Source: Pseudomonadaceae bacterium (GTDB taxonomy: Bacteria > Pseudomonadota > Gammaproteobacteria > Pseudomonadales > Azotimanducaceae). Taken from it: a stretch of DNA of 64,000 bases. The notes beneath the pieces were generated by a model. The model was not told the DNA's origin, did not search any database, and saw only the letters and a list, made by a program, of their open reading frames with translations. Made by a program: the position numbers and the translations under genes. Shown piece by piece: positions 43,280-51,855 of this stretch (the stretch's first letter is position 1; the number at the start of each line of letters is the position of its first letter). Where the stretch lies: contig JANSXA010000007.1 of NCBI GenBank assembly GCA_024743175.1, forward strand, positions 1-64,000. The letters are read 5' to 3'.

Positions 43280-43681
43280 TCAACGCGGCTCAATGCGCAG
43301 CACAATTCGATCAGGTTCAAACTGCGCCAGCACCTGCGGGTCCTCTACAACCAGTGCCTTAGCCGGATACACTGGTTCTTCGCCTTCTAATTGAATTCTT
43401 ACGTTGGAGTTCATCTTGATGTGTTGGTACCAGCGGCGTTCCTCCGCAGGATCAATGTGAATGTAACCATCAATGACTGTATAACCAATATTCACCGAAT
43501 AAGGATCTGCTGGCCGTGTTTCCATAATTAGAACGCCGCCTTCCGCCGGTAGCACGGCGGCCGATAATTGCGCTTCCGGACCTGACAAGGCGCTGCCGGG
43601 GAGCCACAACAACGGTTTTGAACAAGCGCCGAGACTTAGCAGAATAACCAGTCCCAGGCCGCGATAAATTGAAGTTTCCAC
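43280..43681 (-). CDS. Small lipoprotein, possible pyridoxamine-oxidase-like fold
   Basis: 133-residue lipoprotein. GTG start at 43681: AGGAG lies six bases upstream, while the ATG at 43717 falls on the far side of the operator. Signal peptide ends in LSLGAC, then the mature region contains AVLPAEGGVLIMETRPADPYSV and YQHIKMNSNVRIQLEGEEPVYPAKALVV, which recalls the nitroreductase/PNPOx-like split-barrel with a pattern close to DUF385; uncertain. Divergent from a MarR gene around a 13-base palindrome. Function unknown. Confidence 0.7.
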   Translation of the reverse strand: METSIYRGLGLVILLSLGACSKPLLWLPGSALSGPEAQLSAAVLPAEGGVLIMETRPADPYSVNIGYTVIDGYIHIDPAEERRWYQHIKMNSNVRIQLEGEEPVYPAKALVVEDPQVLAQFEPDRIVLRIEPR

Positions 43682-43701
43682 TATGCGCTCCTGCCAGCTG
43701 T

Positions 43702-43729
43702 TAATATAGTTTAACATTAAACTATATTA
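43702..43729. promoter_or_regulatory. Perfect inverted repeat, probable MarR operator
   Basis: The arms taatatagtttaa (43702-43714) and ttaaactatatta (43717-43729) are exact reverse complements, thirteen bases each with a two-base spacer (ca). It lies in the 81-base gap between the lipoprotein gene (start 43681, minus) and the MarR gene (start 43763, plus), where a MarR dimer operator is expected. Its AT-rich sequence would also overlap promoter elements for both genes. Confidence 0.8.
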
Positions 43730-43762
43730 CTTTAACTTTAAACCATTAGTTACAATGCTGTC

Positions 43763-44224
43763 ATGACAAAGAAGCCAGCAGCCTCAGAGCAACCCCCCAA
43801 CCTGTTCACCCTGTTCAATGAAATAGGCATCATCAATCAGCTGGCCAGCACGCGTTTTGAGCGCGTTCTACCCGATAACCTGACCCTTTCGCAGTTCAGC
43901 GTGTTGAACAATTTTGTGCGTCTTGGCGGATCACGCACACCTGCACAGCTGGCAGAAGCTTTTCAGGTCACAAAAGGTGCAATGACAAACACGCTGCAGA
44001 AACTGTCAGCTCGAGGCTGCATAACCATTGACGTAGACAGCAGCGATCGGCGCAGTAAACAGATCAACATCACTGAACAGGGTCGCCAACTCCGCAACGA
44101 AGCCATCGCCAGAGCTAACGAGTCGCTGGGCAACCTGGTTGAACTGATAGATCAAAGTAAAGTGGAAGAAACACTTTCCCATCTCCAGCACATCAGAAAA
44201 GCACTGGACACCGATCGAACCTGA
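43763..44224 (+). CDS. MarR family transcriptional regulator
   Basis: Winged-helix regulator of 153 residues: recognition part in TPAQLAEAFQVTKGAMTNTLQKLSARGCITIDVDSSDRRSKQINITEQG. Start ATG at 43763. It is divergent from the small lipoprotein gene and very likely binds the 28-base palindrome between them, repressing both. Its ligand is unknown. Downstream, 44225-44372 holds no gene, only a purine-rich G stretch near 44264-44283 and a weak hairpin. Confidence 0.9.
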   Translation: MTKKPAASEQPPNLFTLFNEIGIINQLASTRFERVLPDNLTLSQFSVLNNFVRLGGSRTPAQLAEAFQVTKGAMTNTLQKLSARGCITIDVDSSDRRSKQINITEQGRQLRNEAIARANESLGNLVELIDQSKVEETLSHLQHIRKALDTDRT

Positions 44225-44372
44225 AACGAGTAGAGAAGTGAGTCCGGCGGCCGGGAAGCCAATGGGGAGGGGGGAGGGAGAGAATCTTGTCTCCCCGGCG
44301 CCTGACTATGAGGCTAGTAAAACAGGCGGGTCGTCAATGGTTTGTGAAACGTAAGTGAACATCCCGTCAAAA

Positions 44373-44642
44373 CTACAAAGAATCGATCTGTTTATCCCAG
44401 ATGGTTGGATCCGCACGCCGCGTTTCGTCGACTTTGTACTTTTCCGACTGTTTCAGTTTGAATTCGTGCATTGCACGAATCGCTTCTACATAGCGGGCCA
44501 TGCCTGCCTCGGCCTGCTCACGGGAGCGAAACGGTCCCTCTTCACCTTCCCGCGTTGAGAACCACCAGGCACCGTTTTGATTAAAAAAGCGGTTCCCCGT
44601 GCGGAAATGGCGGATTTTTTCATTTTCATCTGAATCACGCAT
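44373..44642 (-). CDS. DUF6316-like small protein
   Basis: 89-residue soluble, charged protein. Core: RTGNRFFNQNGAWWFSTREGEEGPFRSREQAEAGMARYV, where W-x-F-x-TRE-x-GPF is a motif also found in the protein at 51856, so the two are likely paralogues of the DUF6316 type. No signal peptide, no known activity; start ATG at 44642. It is separate from neighbours by over 90 bases on both sides, probably monocistronic. The protein is mostly a small helix-strand unit that could bind nucleic acid or partner proteins, a speculation. Confidence 0.6.
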   Translation of the reverse strand: MRDSDENEKIRHFRTGNRFFNQNGAWWFSTREGEEGPFRSREQAEAGMARYVEAIRAMHEFKLKQSEKYKVDETRRADPTIWDKQIDSL

Positions 44643-44741
44643 CTGGACACTTTAGGCGCGCACCGGCGCAAATGGTGTGATGCAATTCACTGTGCCTGCG
44701 TTTTACTGGCCTGATGGTTCGATTAAGGCTGCCTGAAGCCG

Positions 44742-45602
44742 CTAAATGGTGATCACACCGTCCAACACAGGCTGCACCTTGCCGCCGACCTGCAATGGCT
44801 CAGAAAGGTTCAGATACAGCCGCGACGGGCGCAATATCTCAACACCCTGATCCACGACAACCGAGGCACCGCTGACGGTTTTTGCACCGCCCCCGGCGGC
44901 TTTCAGATAGGCTGCAAAACACGCGTTAGCGCTGCCCGTGGCGGGATCTTCACGCGCATCGCCGGCTTCAAAAAACATCCGCGAAGCGAAGTCCGCGGTA
45001 GCATCATAAGGCTCGCTGCTGAACGCGAAAACACCATCAACAGATTTATCCAATACGCCGCTGGCGGTCATTTCGTGCAGCAGATCGAGATTAAATCTCG
45101 CACCCTTCAGAGTAGACAGGTCTTTCAATGGCACCAATAGGAAGCCAGGACCCACCACTGCTACCGCAACGGAAAAATCTGAATTGAGATCACTCTCCGA
45201 CAAACCCAGTAAAGCAGCAGCATCGCCGGTCGCAATGGGTTCCTTGAACTCAACCGGCGGTGGCGTCATCCAGGCAACGCCATCCACAAAATCAACAGGC
45301 ACTCTGCCTCCGGCCAGATTCAGAGTAATTGATCTAGCACCCGCGGTGAGCACCCAGGCAGTGCCGAGGGTCGGGTGGCCGGCAAAAGGCAGTTCTGAAG
45401 CCGGCGTGAATATGCGCACGTCAGCTTCATCTGCTGCCTCGCGCAGCACAAACGTAGTCTCGGAAAAGTTCATCTCCCGCGCTATCAGCTGCATTTGTTC
45501 TTCGGTCAGATCAGCGGCACCCAGGACCACCGCAAGCTGATTGCCCGCCAGGGGCTTCTCCGCAAATACGTCAACAACAACTATACGCAGTCGCTGAGTC
45601 AC
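44742..45602 (-). CDS. PhzF family isomerase-like protein
   Basis: Diaminopimelate-epimerase-fold protein of 286 residues. The family features VVDVFAEKPLAGNQLAVVLGAADLTEEQMQLIAREMNFSETTFVL and ELPFAGHPTLGTAWVL plus GDAREDPATGSANACFAAYL are present; the acid-base Glu is in NFSETTF. PhzF proper isomerises an intermediate in phenazine synthesis, but no other phenazine genes are here, so the role is unknown. GTG start at 45602, 18 bases downstream of the P450. Confidence 0.9.
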   Translation of the reverse strand: MTQRLRIVVVDVFAEKPLAGNQLAVVLGAADLTEEQMQLIAREMNFSETTFVLREAADEADVRIFTPASELPFAGHPTLGTAWVLTAGARSITLNLAGGRVPVDFVDGVAWMTPPPVEFKEPIATGDAAALLGLSESDLNSDFSVAVAVVGPGFLLVPLKDLSTLKGARFNLDLLHEMTASGVLDKSVDGVFAFSSEPYDATADFASRMFFEAGDAREDPATGSANACFAAYLKAAGGGAKTVSGASVVVDQGVEILRPSRLYLNLSEPLQVGGKVQPVLDGVITI

Positions 45603-45620
45603 AGGATGGTCAGCTGATGT

Positions 45621-46946
45621 CTAATGCTCATGCACACGCACTGGCAGATCGGTTATGCCGCGAATAAAGCTGGAGTTCAGATACCTGGCGTCTCCAACCA
45701 CTTCTACAGACGAAAACCGTTTCATGATTTCTTCCCATAGAATCATCAACTGCATTTCCGCAAGTCGGTTCCCTAAACAACGGTGAATCCCATAACCAAA
45801 AGATAAGTGCTGACGAGCCTGAGGGCGGTCAATCATCAATCTGTTCGGGTCGGTGATGCGCTCTTCATCACGATTGCCGGAGGCATACCAGATCGCCACT
45901 TTGTCCCATTTCTTTATCTGCCTGCCACGGATCTCGATATCTTCCATCGCGGTTCTACACATATGTGCAACAGGAGACTGCCAACGAATTATTTCCGGCA
46001 CCATATTGGGTATCAGACCAGGGTTGTCGCGCAACTTGTCATACTCCTGCGGGAACAGGTTGAGAGCCTGAACACCACCGGTTATTGAGTTACGTGTTGT
46101 GTCATTACCCCCAACAATCAACAGCAGGACGTTGCCAAGGAATTCGTTTGGCGACATGTTTTTTGTCGATTCGCCGTGTGCCAGAAATGAAATAAGATCT
46201 TCACCGGGTTCAGACGCCTGCTTACGCGTTTGCCACACCTCGTTGAAATATTCAAAGCACTTCCAGATTTCGTTAAACCCTTCTGCAGGGGTTTCAAAAT
46301 AATCCGGGTCGCCAATGCGCTCTACCGTATCGGACCAATGGATCAACAGGTGACGATCTTCCTGGGGCACGTCAAACAGCGTGGCCAACATACGTCCGGT
46401 CAGCTCCACAGACACCTCACGAACCCAGTTGAAGCTTTCACCTCTGGGTACTTCGTCGAGTATCTGCCCCGCTCGCTGACGGATCAGTTCACCCAGTGCA
46501 GCCAGGCGCGTCGGGGTAAACATGGGTGCAACCACTTTACGCTGCTCATCGTGAACTGGCTGGTCCGCCATAATGAACATGGGCAGGTGAAACATCGCAT
46601 CCGGTGGCTCGGCCATCGGTCGTCCACCCAGGCGGATCCCACCGTTCATGATGTCGGAGGAAAACTGGTTGTGATGCGTATCAACATACTTCACGTCATC
46701 AAATTTTGTAATCGACCAGTACGGTCCAAACTGGCTGTCTTGCGTGAGGTGCACCGGATCTTCGACGCGCAGGCGATCAAACACACCCAGTGCTTTATTC
46801 CTCTCAAACCAGTCGCCATTGCCGGGATTCAGTTTTTCAAGCGGCATGGTGGCTGCGTCTGCATCTGCGGGCAGCTTCCAGCGTTCGCGAATTTCGCGAT
46901 TCGATGTCACCGTTTCAAAATTGGGTTGTTCGGGTTGATCAGACAT
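45621..46946 (-). CDS. Cytochrome P450
   Basis: Soluble bacterial haem monooxygenase, 441 residues. I-helix oxygen-activating motif GGNDTTRNS; ExxR in PEIIRWQSP; haem ligand Cys in FGYGIHRCLGNRLAEM. N-terminal region is long and hydrophilic. Needs a ferredoxin and reductase; a candidate reductase is at 4166, with no ferredoxin in this window. Similar P450s oxidise terpenes, alkanes or steroids, not decided here. Co-directional with PhzF (18 bases) and an MFS transporter 109 bases upstream. Confidence 0.95.
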   Translation of the reverse strand: MSDQPEQPNFETVTSNREIRERWKLPADADAATMPLEKLNPGNGDWFERNKALGVFDRLRVEDPVHLTQDSQFGPYWSITKFDDVKYVDTHHNQFSSDIMNGGIRLGGRPMAEPPDAMFHLPMFIMADQPVHDEQRKVVAPMFTPTRLAALGELIRQRAGQILDEVPRGESFNWVREVSVELTGRMLATLFDVPQEDRHLLIHWSDTVERIGDPDYFETPAEGFNEIWKCFEYFNEVWQTRKQASEPGEDLISFLAHGESTKNMSPNEFLGNVLLLIVGGNDTTRNSITGGVQALNLFPQEYDKLRDNPGLIPNMVPEIIRWQSPVAHMCRTAMEDIEIRGRQIKKWDKVAIWYASGNRDEERITDPNRLMIDRPQARQHLSFGYGIHRCLGNRLAEMQLMILWEEIMKRFSSVEVVGDARYLNSSFIRGITDLPVRVHEH

Positions 46947-47055
46947 TCATGCCTCGACAGTAATTTACAACGGGGCAGAACATACTAAACCCTGCCAGAA
47001 TTGCCTACTAATGTTGAAAAACTCAGCGCTGTTTCGTGCCAGGGGAACTTCCGGA

Positions 47056-48303
47056 TCAGGCGACGGCATCGTGGCGGTCAGGAAGTTTCACCAGCAGGCT
47101 GACCAATCCCGCCAGCAGGAATGATACAAACCAGACTTTGAATGCTGTGCCATAGGTACCCGTCGCATCGACAATGGCACCCGTGATCAGCACCCAGAAA
47201 GTTGCGGGAGCGATGAAAAACGACAGCAGGCCGTTGACCCGGGAAAATTTGGCAACGCCAAACAGGCGCGATATCAGAACCGAACGCACGGGTATCATGC
47301 CGCCAAAGCCCAGGCCAAACATTGCCGCCGCACAGAGCAGACCAAAATAAGCCTCAACAGAAATGAGCAGTAAAGTCGAAATCAGATAGGCGGTCACACC
47401 ACACATCACGGTAATTTTTGCCGCCAGCTGATCCATCATCCAGCCGAAAACAATCTTGCCACCAATGGCAAAACCCCCTGCAACGGTGAGCAACAGCGCG
47501 CCGTCATACAACTCGAGATTGAGTTCAGTAGTCACATAGGTTGGCAGATGCGTCGCCATCGCTGAATAAACGCCGTTCATCAAGCCAAACGTCAGCACCA
47601 CCGACCAGAAAGCCTTGGAGGAAAGAAATTCTTTGTAAGTGGCTATGACACCCTGTTCCAGCACTGGTGCAACAGTTGCCACTTTACCCACAGGTTGGTC
47701 ATCACCATCAGGCCGTTGTCCAATATCCGATGGCTTCTGCCGCACCACCCATAAAGTGACCGGCACTACCAGAAACACAAGCAGCGCAGCATAAATCTGG
47801 TAACTGCTGCGCCAGCCAATAGTCTGGGCCAGGTAAGCATTGCCCAGTGGTGTGATCACCCCCGCAACACTGATGCCCATAATCGCAATGCCCAGAGCCA
47901 TCCCGCGATTACGAGTAAACCAGTTGACCATTAACTTGGTATGTACCAACGGGCCTACACCCAGCCAGGCCAGACCCTGAAACGGAATCAGCACCGCCAT
48001 AAAGATCCAGTACGACTGCACCTGGCCAAGCATCAGATAACCAGCTGCCATCCACAGTGATGCCAGACAGATTATATTACGTACAGGATACTTATCGATC
48101 AGGAAACCCATCAGCGGTGCAAAACAGCTGCCGGCAAACAGCGTAAGGCTGACAGCTAACGACAGTTCTGTGCGGCTGACATCGAAGTCAGCCATCCACG
48201 CTGGGAAAAATACGCCTCGCGCGTGCAGGAAAAAGGACGAAACTAAAAAGCAGATGAGAAATGAGAAAACGACCAGGCGATAGCCGTAAAAAGAGTATTT
48301 CAC
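47056..48303 (-). CDS. MFS transporter
   Basis: Integral membrane transporter of 415 residues, about twelve helices; the MFS loop motif is in LMGFLIDKYPVRNIICLASLWMAAGYLM. The second half includes GGKIVFGWMMDQLAAKIT. Similar in type to the transporter at 21445 (monocarboxylate/oxalate-formate branch), suggesting uptake of an organic acid. GTG start at 48303. Upstream of the P450, on the same strand, it may supply or export that enzyme's substrate; inferred only from order. Confidence 0.87.
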   Translation of the reverse strand: MKYSFYGYRLVVFSFLICFLVSSFFLHARGVFFPAWMADFDVSRTELSLAVSLTLFAGSCFAPLMGFLIDKYPVRNIICLASLWMAAGYLMLGQVQSYWIFMAVLIPFQGLAWLGVGPLVHTKLMVNWFTRNRGMALGIAIMGISVAGVITPLGNAYLAQTIGWRSSYQIYAALLVFLVVPVTLWVVRQKPSDIGQRPDGDDQPVGKVATVAPVLEQGVIATYKEFLSSKAFWSVVLTFGLMNGVYSAMATHLPTYVTTELNLELYDGALLLTVAGGFAIGGKIVFGWMMDQLAAKITVMCGVTAYLISTLLLISVEAYFGLLCAAAMFGLGFGGMIPVRSVLISRLFGVAKFSRVNGLLSFFIAPATFWVLITGAIVDATGTYGTAFKVWFVSFLLAGLVSLLVKLPDRHDAVA

Positions 48304-48340
48304 TCAGGCTATCGCCGTTGTCATAAACAGACCCGCAGTT

Positions 48341-49699
48341 TTACTTAAGCTCGTTAAGCACCGTGGATAGCGATTCTTTTGCATCACCGAACAACATGCG
48401 TGTGTTTTCACCAAAGAACAGAGGGTTATCAACCCCGGAGAAACCCGACGCCATGGAACGTTTCAGCACAAACACGGTACGAGCCTGGTTCACGTTGATG
48501 ATCGGCATCCCATAAATCGGGCTGTTTTCATCGTCGTTTGCAGCCGGGTTAACCACATCGTTGGCACCGATGACAACCGCCACATCGATTTTGTCAATGC
48601 GGGGATTAATATCATCCATTTCGACCAGCTGATCGTACGGTACACTGGCTTCCGCGAGCAGCACATTCATGTGACCAGGCATGCGCCCCGCCACTGGATG
48701 AATGGCGTAAGTCACTTCTGCGCCGTTGTCTTCAAGTAACTCTCCCAACTCGCGTACGACATGCTGCGCCTGGGCTACCGCCATACCATAGCCGGGTACA
48801 AAGGTAACCGATTGCGCCGCTTCCAATATCAGCGCGGCATCTTCAGCATTAATAGGTTTAACTTCACCTTCCACCCTGGTTGCCTGCTTCACAGCGCCAA
48901 AGCCTGAAAACAGCACATTGGACAGCGAACGGTTCATCGCTTTACACATGATATTCGTGAGGATAATACCGGCTGCACCAACCATGGATCCTGCAACAAT
49001 CAATATATTGTTGTGGATCGCAAAACCTGCCGCACAGGCGGCAAGGCCCGAATAGCTGTTCAGCAGCGAAATCACAACGGGCATGTCAGCACCACCAATC
49101 GGCAGCACTGCCATCACGCCGAATACACAGGCCAGGATGATGATCGCGTATAGATAGGGGGAAGTTGCTGATGGATCAAGACAGAACAGAACTGAACAGA
49201 CGATCAATGCCAGCAACAGAGCGCCGTTGAAAATCCGTTGCGCTCCAAAGACGATGGCCCGGGAAGGCATCACTTCCGAAAGCTTGCCCCACGCCAGGAT
49301 ACTGCCTGTGAAGGTCAGTCCACCGATGACGACGGAAATAACAATGGTCACGTAGGTGAACAGCGTATTGTCAAAGTTGTACAAAGCTGCCCAACCAACA
49401 AAAAGACTGGCGATACCACCAGAGCCATTAAACAGCGCAACCATCTCCGGCATGCTGGTCATTTCGATTTTCACCGCAGCCACATAGCCGACAATCGAGC
49501 CGATGATTACTGCACCGATGATCCAGGAGAATGTGAGAATTTCAGCGTTGAAGAGCGTCGCAACAACTGCGATCAGCATGCCTACGCTGGACAACAGATT
49601 TCCTCTAACGGCGGTAGCAGGAGAGCCGAGCTGTTTGAGTCCAAATACGAAAAGTGCAGCGGCTACAATGTAGACGACGTTGATGAGTTCAATGCTCAC
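48341..49699 (-). CDS. pntB: NAD(P) transhydrogenase subunit beta
   Basis: Membrane subunit with NADP-binding domain III, 452 residues. About eight or nine helices followed by a soluble region with GYGMAVAQAQHVVRELGELL, HPVAGRMPGHMNVLLAEA and VVIGANDVVNPAA, the NADP(H)-binding motifs. Couples proton entry to hydride transfer from NADH to NADP. GTG start at 49699 after GGAGG, overlapping the pntAb stop by four bases. Confidence 0.96.
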   Translation of the reverse strand: MSIELINVVYIVAAALFVFGLKQLGSPATAVRGNLLSSVGMLIAVVATLFNAEILTFSWIIGAVIIGSIVGYVAAVKIEMTSMPEMVALFNGSGGIASLFVGWAALYNFDNTLFTYVTIVISVVIGGLTFTGSILAWGKLSEVMPSRAIVFGAQRIFNGALLLALIVCSVLFCLDPSATSPYLYAIIILACVFGVMAVLPIGGADMPVVISLLNSYSGLAACAAGFAIHNNILIVAGSMVGAAGIILTNIMCKAMNRSLSNVLFSGFGAVKQATRVEGEVKPINAEDAALILEAAQSVTFVPGYGMAVAQAQHVVRELGELLEDNGAEVTYAIHPVAGRMPGHMNVLLAEASVPYDQLVEMDDINPRIDKIDVAVVIGANDVVNPAANDDENSPIYGMPIINVNQARTVFVLKRSMASGFSGVDNPLFFGENTRMLFGDAKESLSTVLNELK

Positions 49700-49998
49700 G
49701 CTTTACCTCCACGCTGACCGCTACCTTTCTTCTTGAACATGCTCAACATTCTGTTTGTCACCAGATAGCCACCCACAACGTTGATGGTGGCAAAAGCCAC
49801 AGCCAAAGCCCCGAGGATCGTGGACATCGTGCCTAAATCGTTGCCTGCTGAAATCAACGCGCCAACGATGGTGATGCCCGAGATCGCGTTTGCACCTGAC
49901 ATCAACGGCGTATGCAACGTAGCTGGCACCTTCGAGATCAGCTCAAAGCCCAGGAAAATGGACAGCATCAGAACCATTCCAAGTAAAACTGCTTCCAT
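49696..49998 (-). CDS. pntAb: NAD(P) transhydrogenase subunit alpha, part 2 (membrane)
   Basis: Short membrane subunit carrying the alpha transmembrane helices, 100 residues, of a split alpha subunit. Helices LLGMVLMLSIFLGFELI, ISGITIVGALISAG and ILGALAVAFATINVVGGYLV; the segment PLMSGANAISGITIVGA is characteristic of the family. Start ATG at 49998, next to the pntAa stop, rather than the ATG at 50037 inside pntAa. The three-gene split is seen in alphaproteobacteria and some gammaproteobacteria. Confidence 0.93.
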   Translation of the reverse strand: MEAVLLGMVLMLSIFLGFELISKVPATLHTPLMSGANAISGITIVGALISAGNDLGTMSTILGALAVAFATINVVGGYLVTNRMLSMFKKKGSGQRGGKA

Positions 49999-50002
49999 CT
50001 TT

Positions 50003-51142
50003 CTACGCCCCGCTATAAATATTTTTGATGGTTTCATTCACCACCGCGCCATCGCGGGTGATAACACAAGCCTGCACAATGTCGTCTTCCGGATCGAGGT
50101 TGAGGCTTTTAGCCTCTTCGTCCCAGAAATCACCAATCAGATTGAAGAGATTATTGGAGTACATCTCGCTGGCGTTCCGCGCTACTTCGCTGGGCAGATT
50201 TCCCAGGCCGATCACTTTGACGCCGTTGATATCTACGATTTCGTCCAAAACAGAACCTTCAACATTACCGCCGGTTTCGACCGCCATATCGACAACTACG
50301 CTGCCTGGCTTCATGGCCTCAACCATATCCCGACCCACAATGACAGGCGCCCGTCGCCCGAAAAGCTGTGCTGTGGTGATCACGACATCACTCTGAGCAA
50401 TCACTTTCTTCTGGCCTTCCCGTTGCAACTCGATCTGCTCCGGCGTTAACTCATTGGCATATCCCTGATCAGTTTGCCCTACTTCGCCAAGGTCAATTTC
50501 GACAAATTTTGCCCCCAGCGACTGAACCTGTTCCGCAACCACCGGCCGGGTATCAAACGCTTCAACCCGCGCGCCCAGACGTTTGGCTGTCGCTATGGCC
50601 TGCAGACCTGCAACCCCGGCACCGATAACAAACACACGTGCCGGCGCAATGGTCCCGGCTGGCGTCATCATCATGGGCATAATTTTGGGACATTGCTGAG
50701 CGGCGAGAATCACCGTGACATACCCTGCCAGATTGGCCTGGGACGACAGTGCATCCATCTTCTGCGCTCGGGTGCTGCGCGGAATCATCTCCATCGAGAT
50801 ACTCACCACACCGTGACTGGCCAGTGATTCCACCAGCTCTTTCTCGTTGAAAGGATCCAGGAAGCTGATGCTGATTGCACCCTTCTTGTGGTGTTCTACT
50901 TCAGCCAGCGAAGGCTTGCGAACCCGGAAAACTACATCAGCACCTGCCAGCACCTGGTCGTGGTCTCCAGCTATCTGCACGCCAACTTCTTCATACGCAG
51001 CGTCAAGGAACCCCGCAGCGTCACCTGCACCACTTTCAAGCGTTATGGTGAAACCCAGATTAATGAGTTTCTTCGCGTTCAGCGGCACCAGCGCGACGCG
51101 CCGTTCGCCGGGCCAAGTTTCCTTTGGCACACCTATATGCAT
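50003..51142 (-). CDS. pntAa: NAD(P) transhydrogenase subunit alpha, part 1 (NAD-binding)
   Basis: Soluble NAD-binding domain of the proton-translocating transhydrogenase, 379 residues; also similar to alanine dehydrogenase. Motifs: KETWPGERRVAL, the Rossmann segment VFVIGAGVAGLQAIATAKRLGARVEAFD and the Q-rich VAEQVQSLGA. Start ATG 51142 after ggggga. First gene of pntAa-pntAb-pntB, with a possible promoter at 51186-51213. Confidence 0.96.
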   Translation of the reverse strand: MHIGVPKETWPGERRVALVPLNAKKLINLGFTITLESGAGDAAGFLDAAYEEVGVQIAGDHDQVLAGADVVFRVRKPSLAEVEHHKKGAISISFLDPFNEKELVESLASHGVVSISMEMIPRSTRAQKMDALSSQANLAGYVTVILAAQQCPKIMPMMMTPAGTIAPARVFVIGAGVAGLQAIATAKRLGARVEAFDTRPVVAEQVQSLGAKFVEIDLGEVGQTDQGYANELTPEQIELQREGQKKVIAQSDVVITTAQLFGRRAPVIVGRDMVEAMKPGSVVVDMAVETGGNVEGSVLDEIVDINGVKVIGLGNLPSEVARNASEMYSNNLFNLIGDFWDEEAKSLNLDPEDDIVQACVITRDGAVVNETIKNIYSGA

Positions 51143-51185
51143 GCATTCCCCCTAGAAAAGATTTTTATTCTGGCAAAGCCGCGAG

Positions 51186-51213
51186 ATTTTACCTGTCACG
51201 ATGCTTAAAACAA
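51186..51213 (-). promoter_or_regulatory. Possible sigma70 promoter for pntAa-pntAb-pntB
   Basis: Reading leftward there is TTGTTT, 16 bases, then TAAAAT, about 44 bases before the pntAa ATG. This fits a sigma70 promoter with a good -10 and a moderate -35. It is a pattern match only. Confidence 0.4.
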
Positions 51214-51265
51214 CTTCGATTAGGTAATTGAGTTATAAGTGATTCGAAAAGCCGCCGCGTGTAGG

Positions 51266-51652
51266 TTAATCCCGACGCCGGCGCTCAACCACCATAACTC
51301 GATAACGCCCGTTATCACCAACAAAGGCGGACCCCACCCAGCTGACAAGGCTCACCAGGATAGCGCCGAGTAACGCATCAATCACACCAACCACGTCAAA
51401 ACCAGACACAAACCAGGCTGCCAGATTCAGCATGGCCGCATTTATGAACAGAATAAAGATACCCAGAGTGAGCAAAGTAACCGGCAGCGTCAGAAGGAAA
51501 ACCAATGGCCTGATGAAGGCGTTAACCAGCCCAAGTGAGAACGCAGCCCATACCAGCGCTGCCGTTGTGTCAGCAGTTATCCCGGAAATCAGCACCGTGG
51601 CCAGCCACAGTCCGGCAATATTCATCAGCACCCGTAAGACAAATCCATACAT
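51266..51652 (-). CDS. Phage holin family 4-like membrane protein (YvlD type)
   Basis: 128-residue protein with four hydrophobic helices in the order FVLRVLMNIAGLWLATVLI, ALVWAAFSLGLVNAFIRPLV, LTLPVTLLTLGIFILFINAAMLNLAAWFV and ALLGAILVSLVSWVGSAFV. The loop NAFIRPLVFLLTLPVTLLTLG is the hallmark of the small proteins named phage holin family 4; they are not from prophage here. Start ATG at 51652, as an earlier ATG adds soluble residues only. Function unknown, possibly membrane integrity. Confidence 0.82.
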   Translation of the reverse strand: MYGFVLRVLMNIAGLWLATVLISGITADTTAALVWAAFSLGLVNAFIRPLVFLLTLPVTLLTLGIFILFINAAMLNLAAWFVSGFDVVGVIDALLGAILVSLVSWVGSAFVGDNGRYRVMVVERRRRD

Positions 51653-51855
51653 CGTCTTTTCCGCTTTCCAAGTTGGCCCAAGTATAACCGTCCAGGCTGG
51701 CACCTGCTCGAAGTTGTGAACCAACGCTCATTTCACCACCCAGGGTATGGAAAAATGCGCGCCAGGACCGTTGTGCAAGCCAATGCAAAGTTAAAATTAC
51801 TTTGGCCGGCAGCCGAAATATTTTTAACACAAGTTACAGATGGACTTGAGACAGC

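Noticed and set aside
44264-44283. G-quadruplex candidate in a G-rich purine stretch
   Set aside because: The G-runs do not separate into four runs of three with intervening loops; only a weak two-tier form is possible.
51266-51652. Prophage remnant because of the holin-like gene
   Set aside because: The four-helix YvlD-type family is chromosomal in many bacteria and no other phage gene is near.
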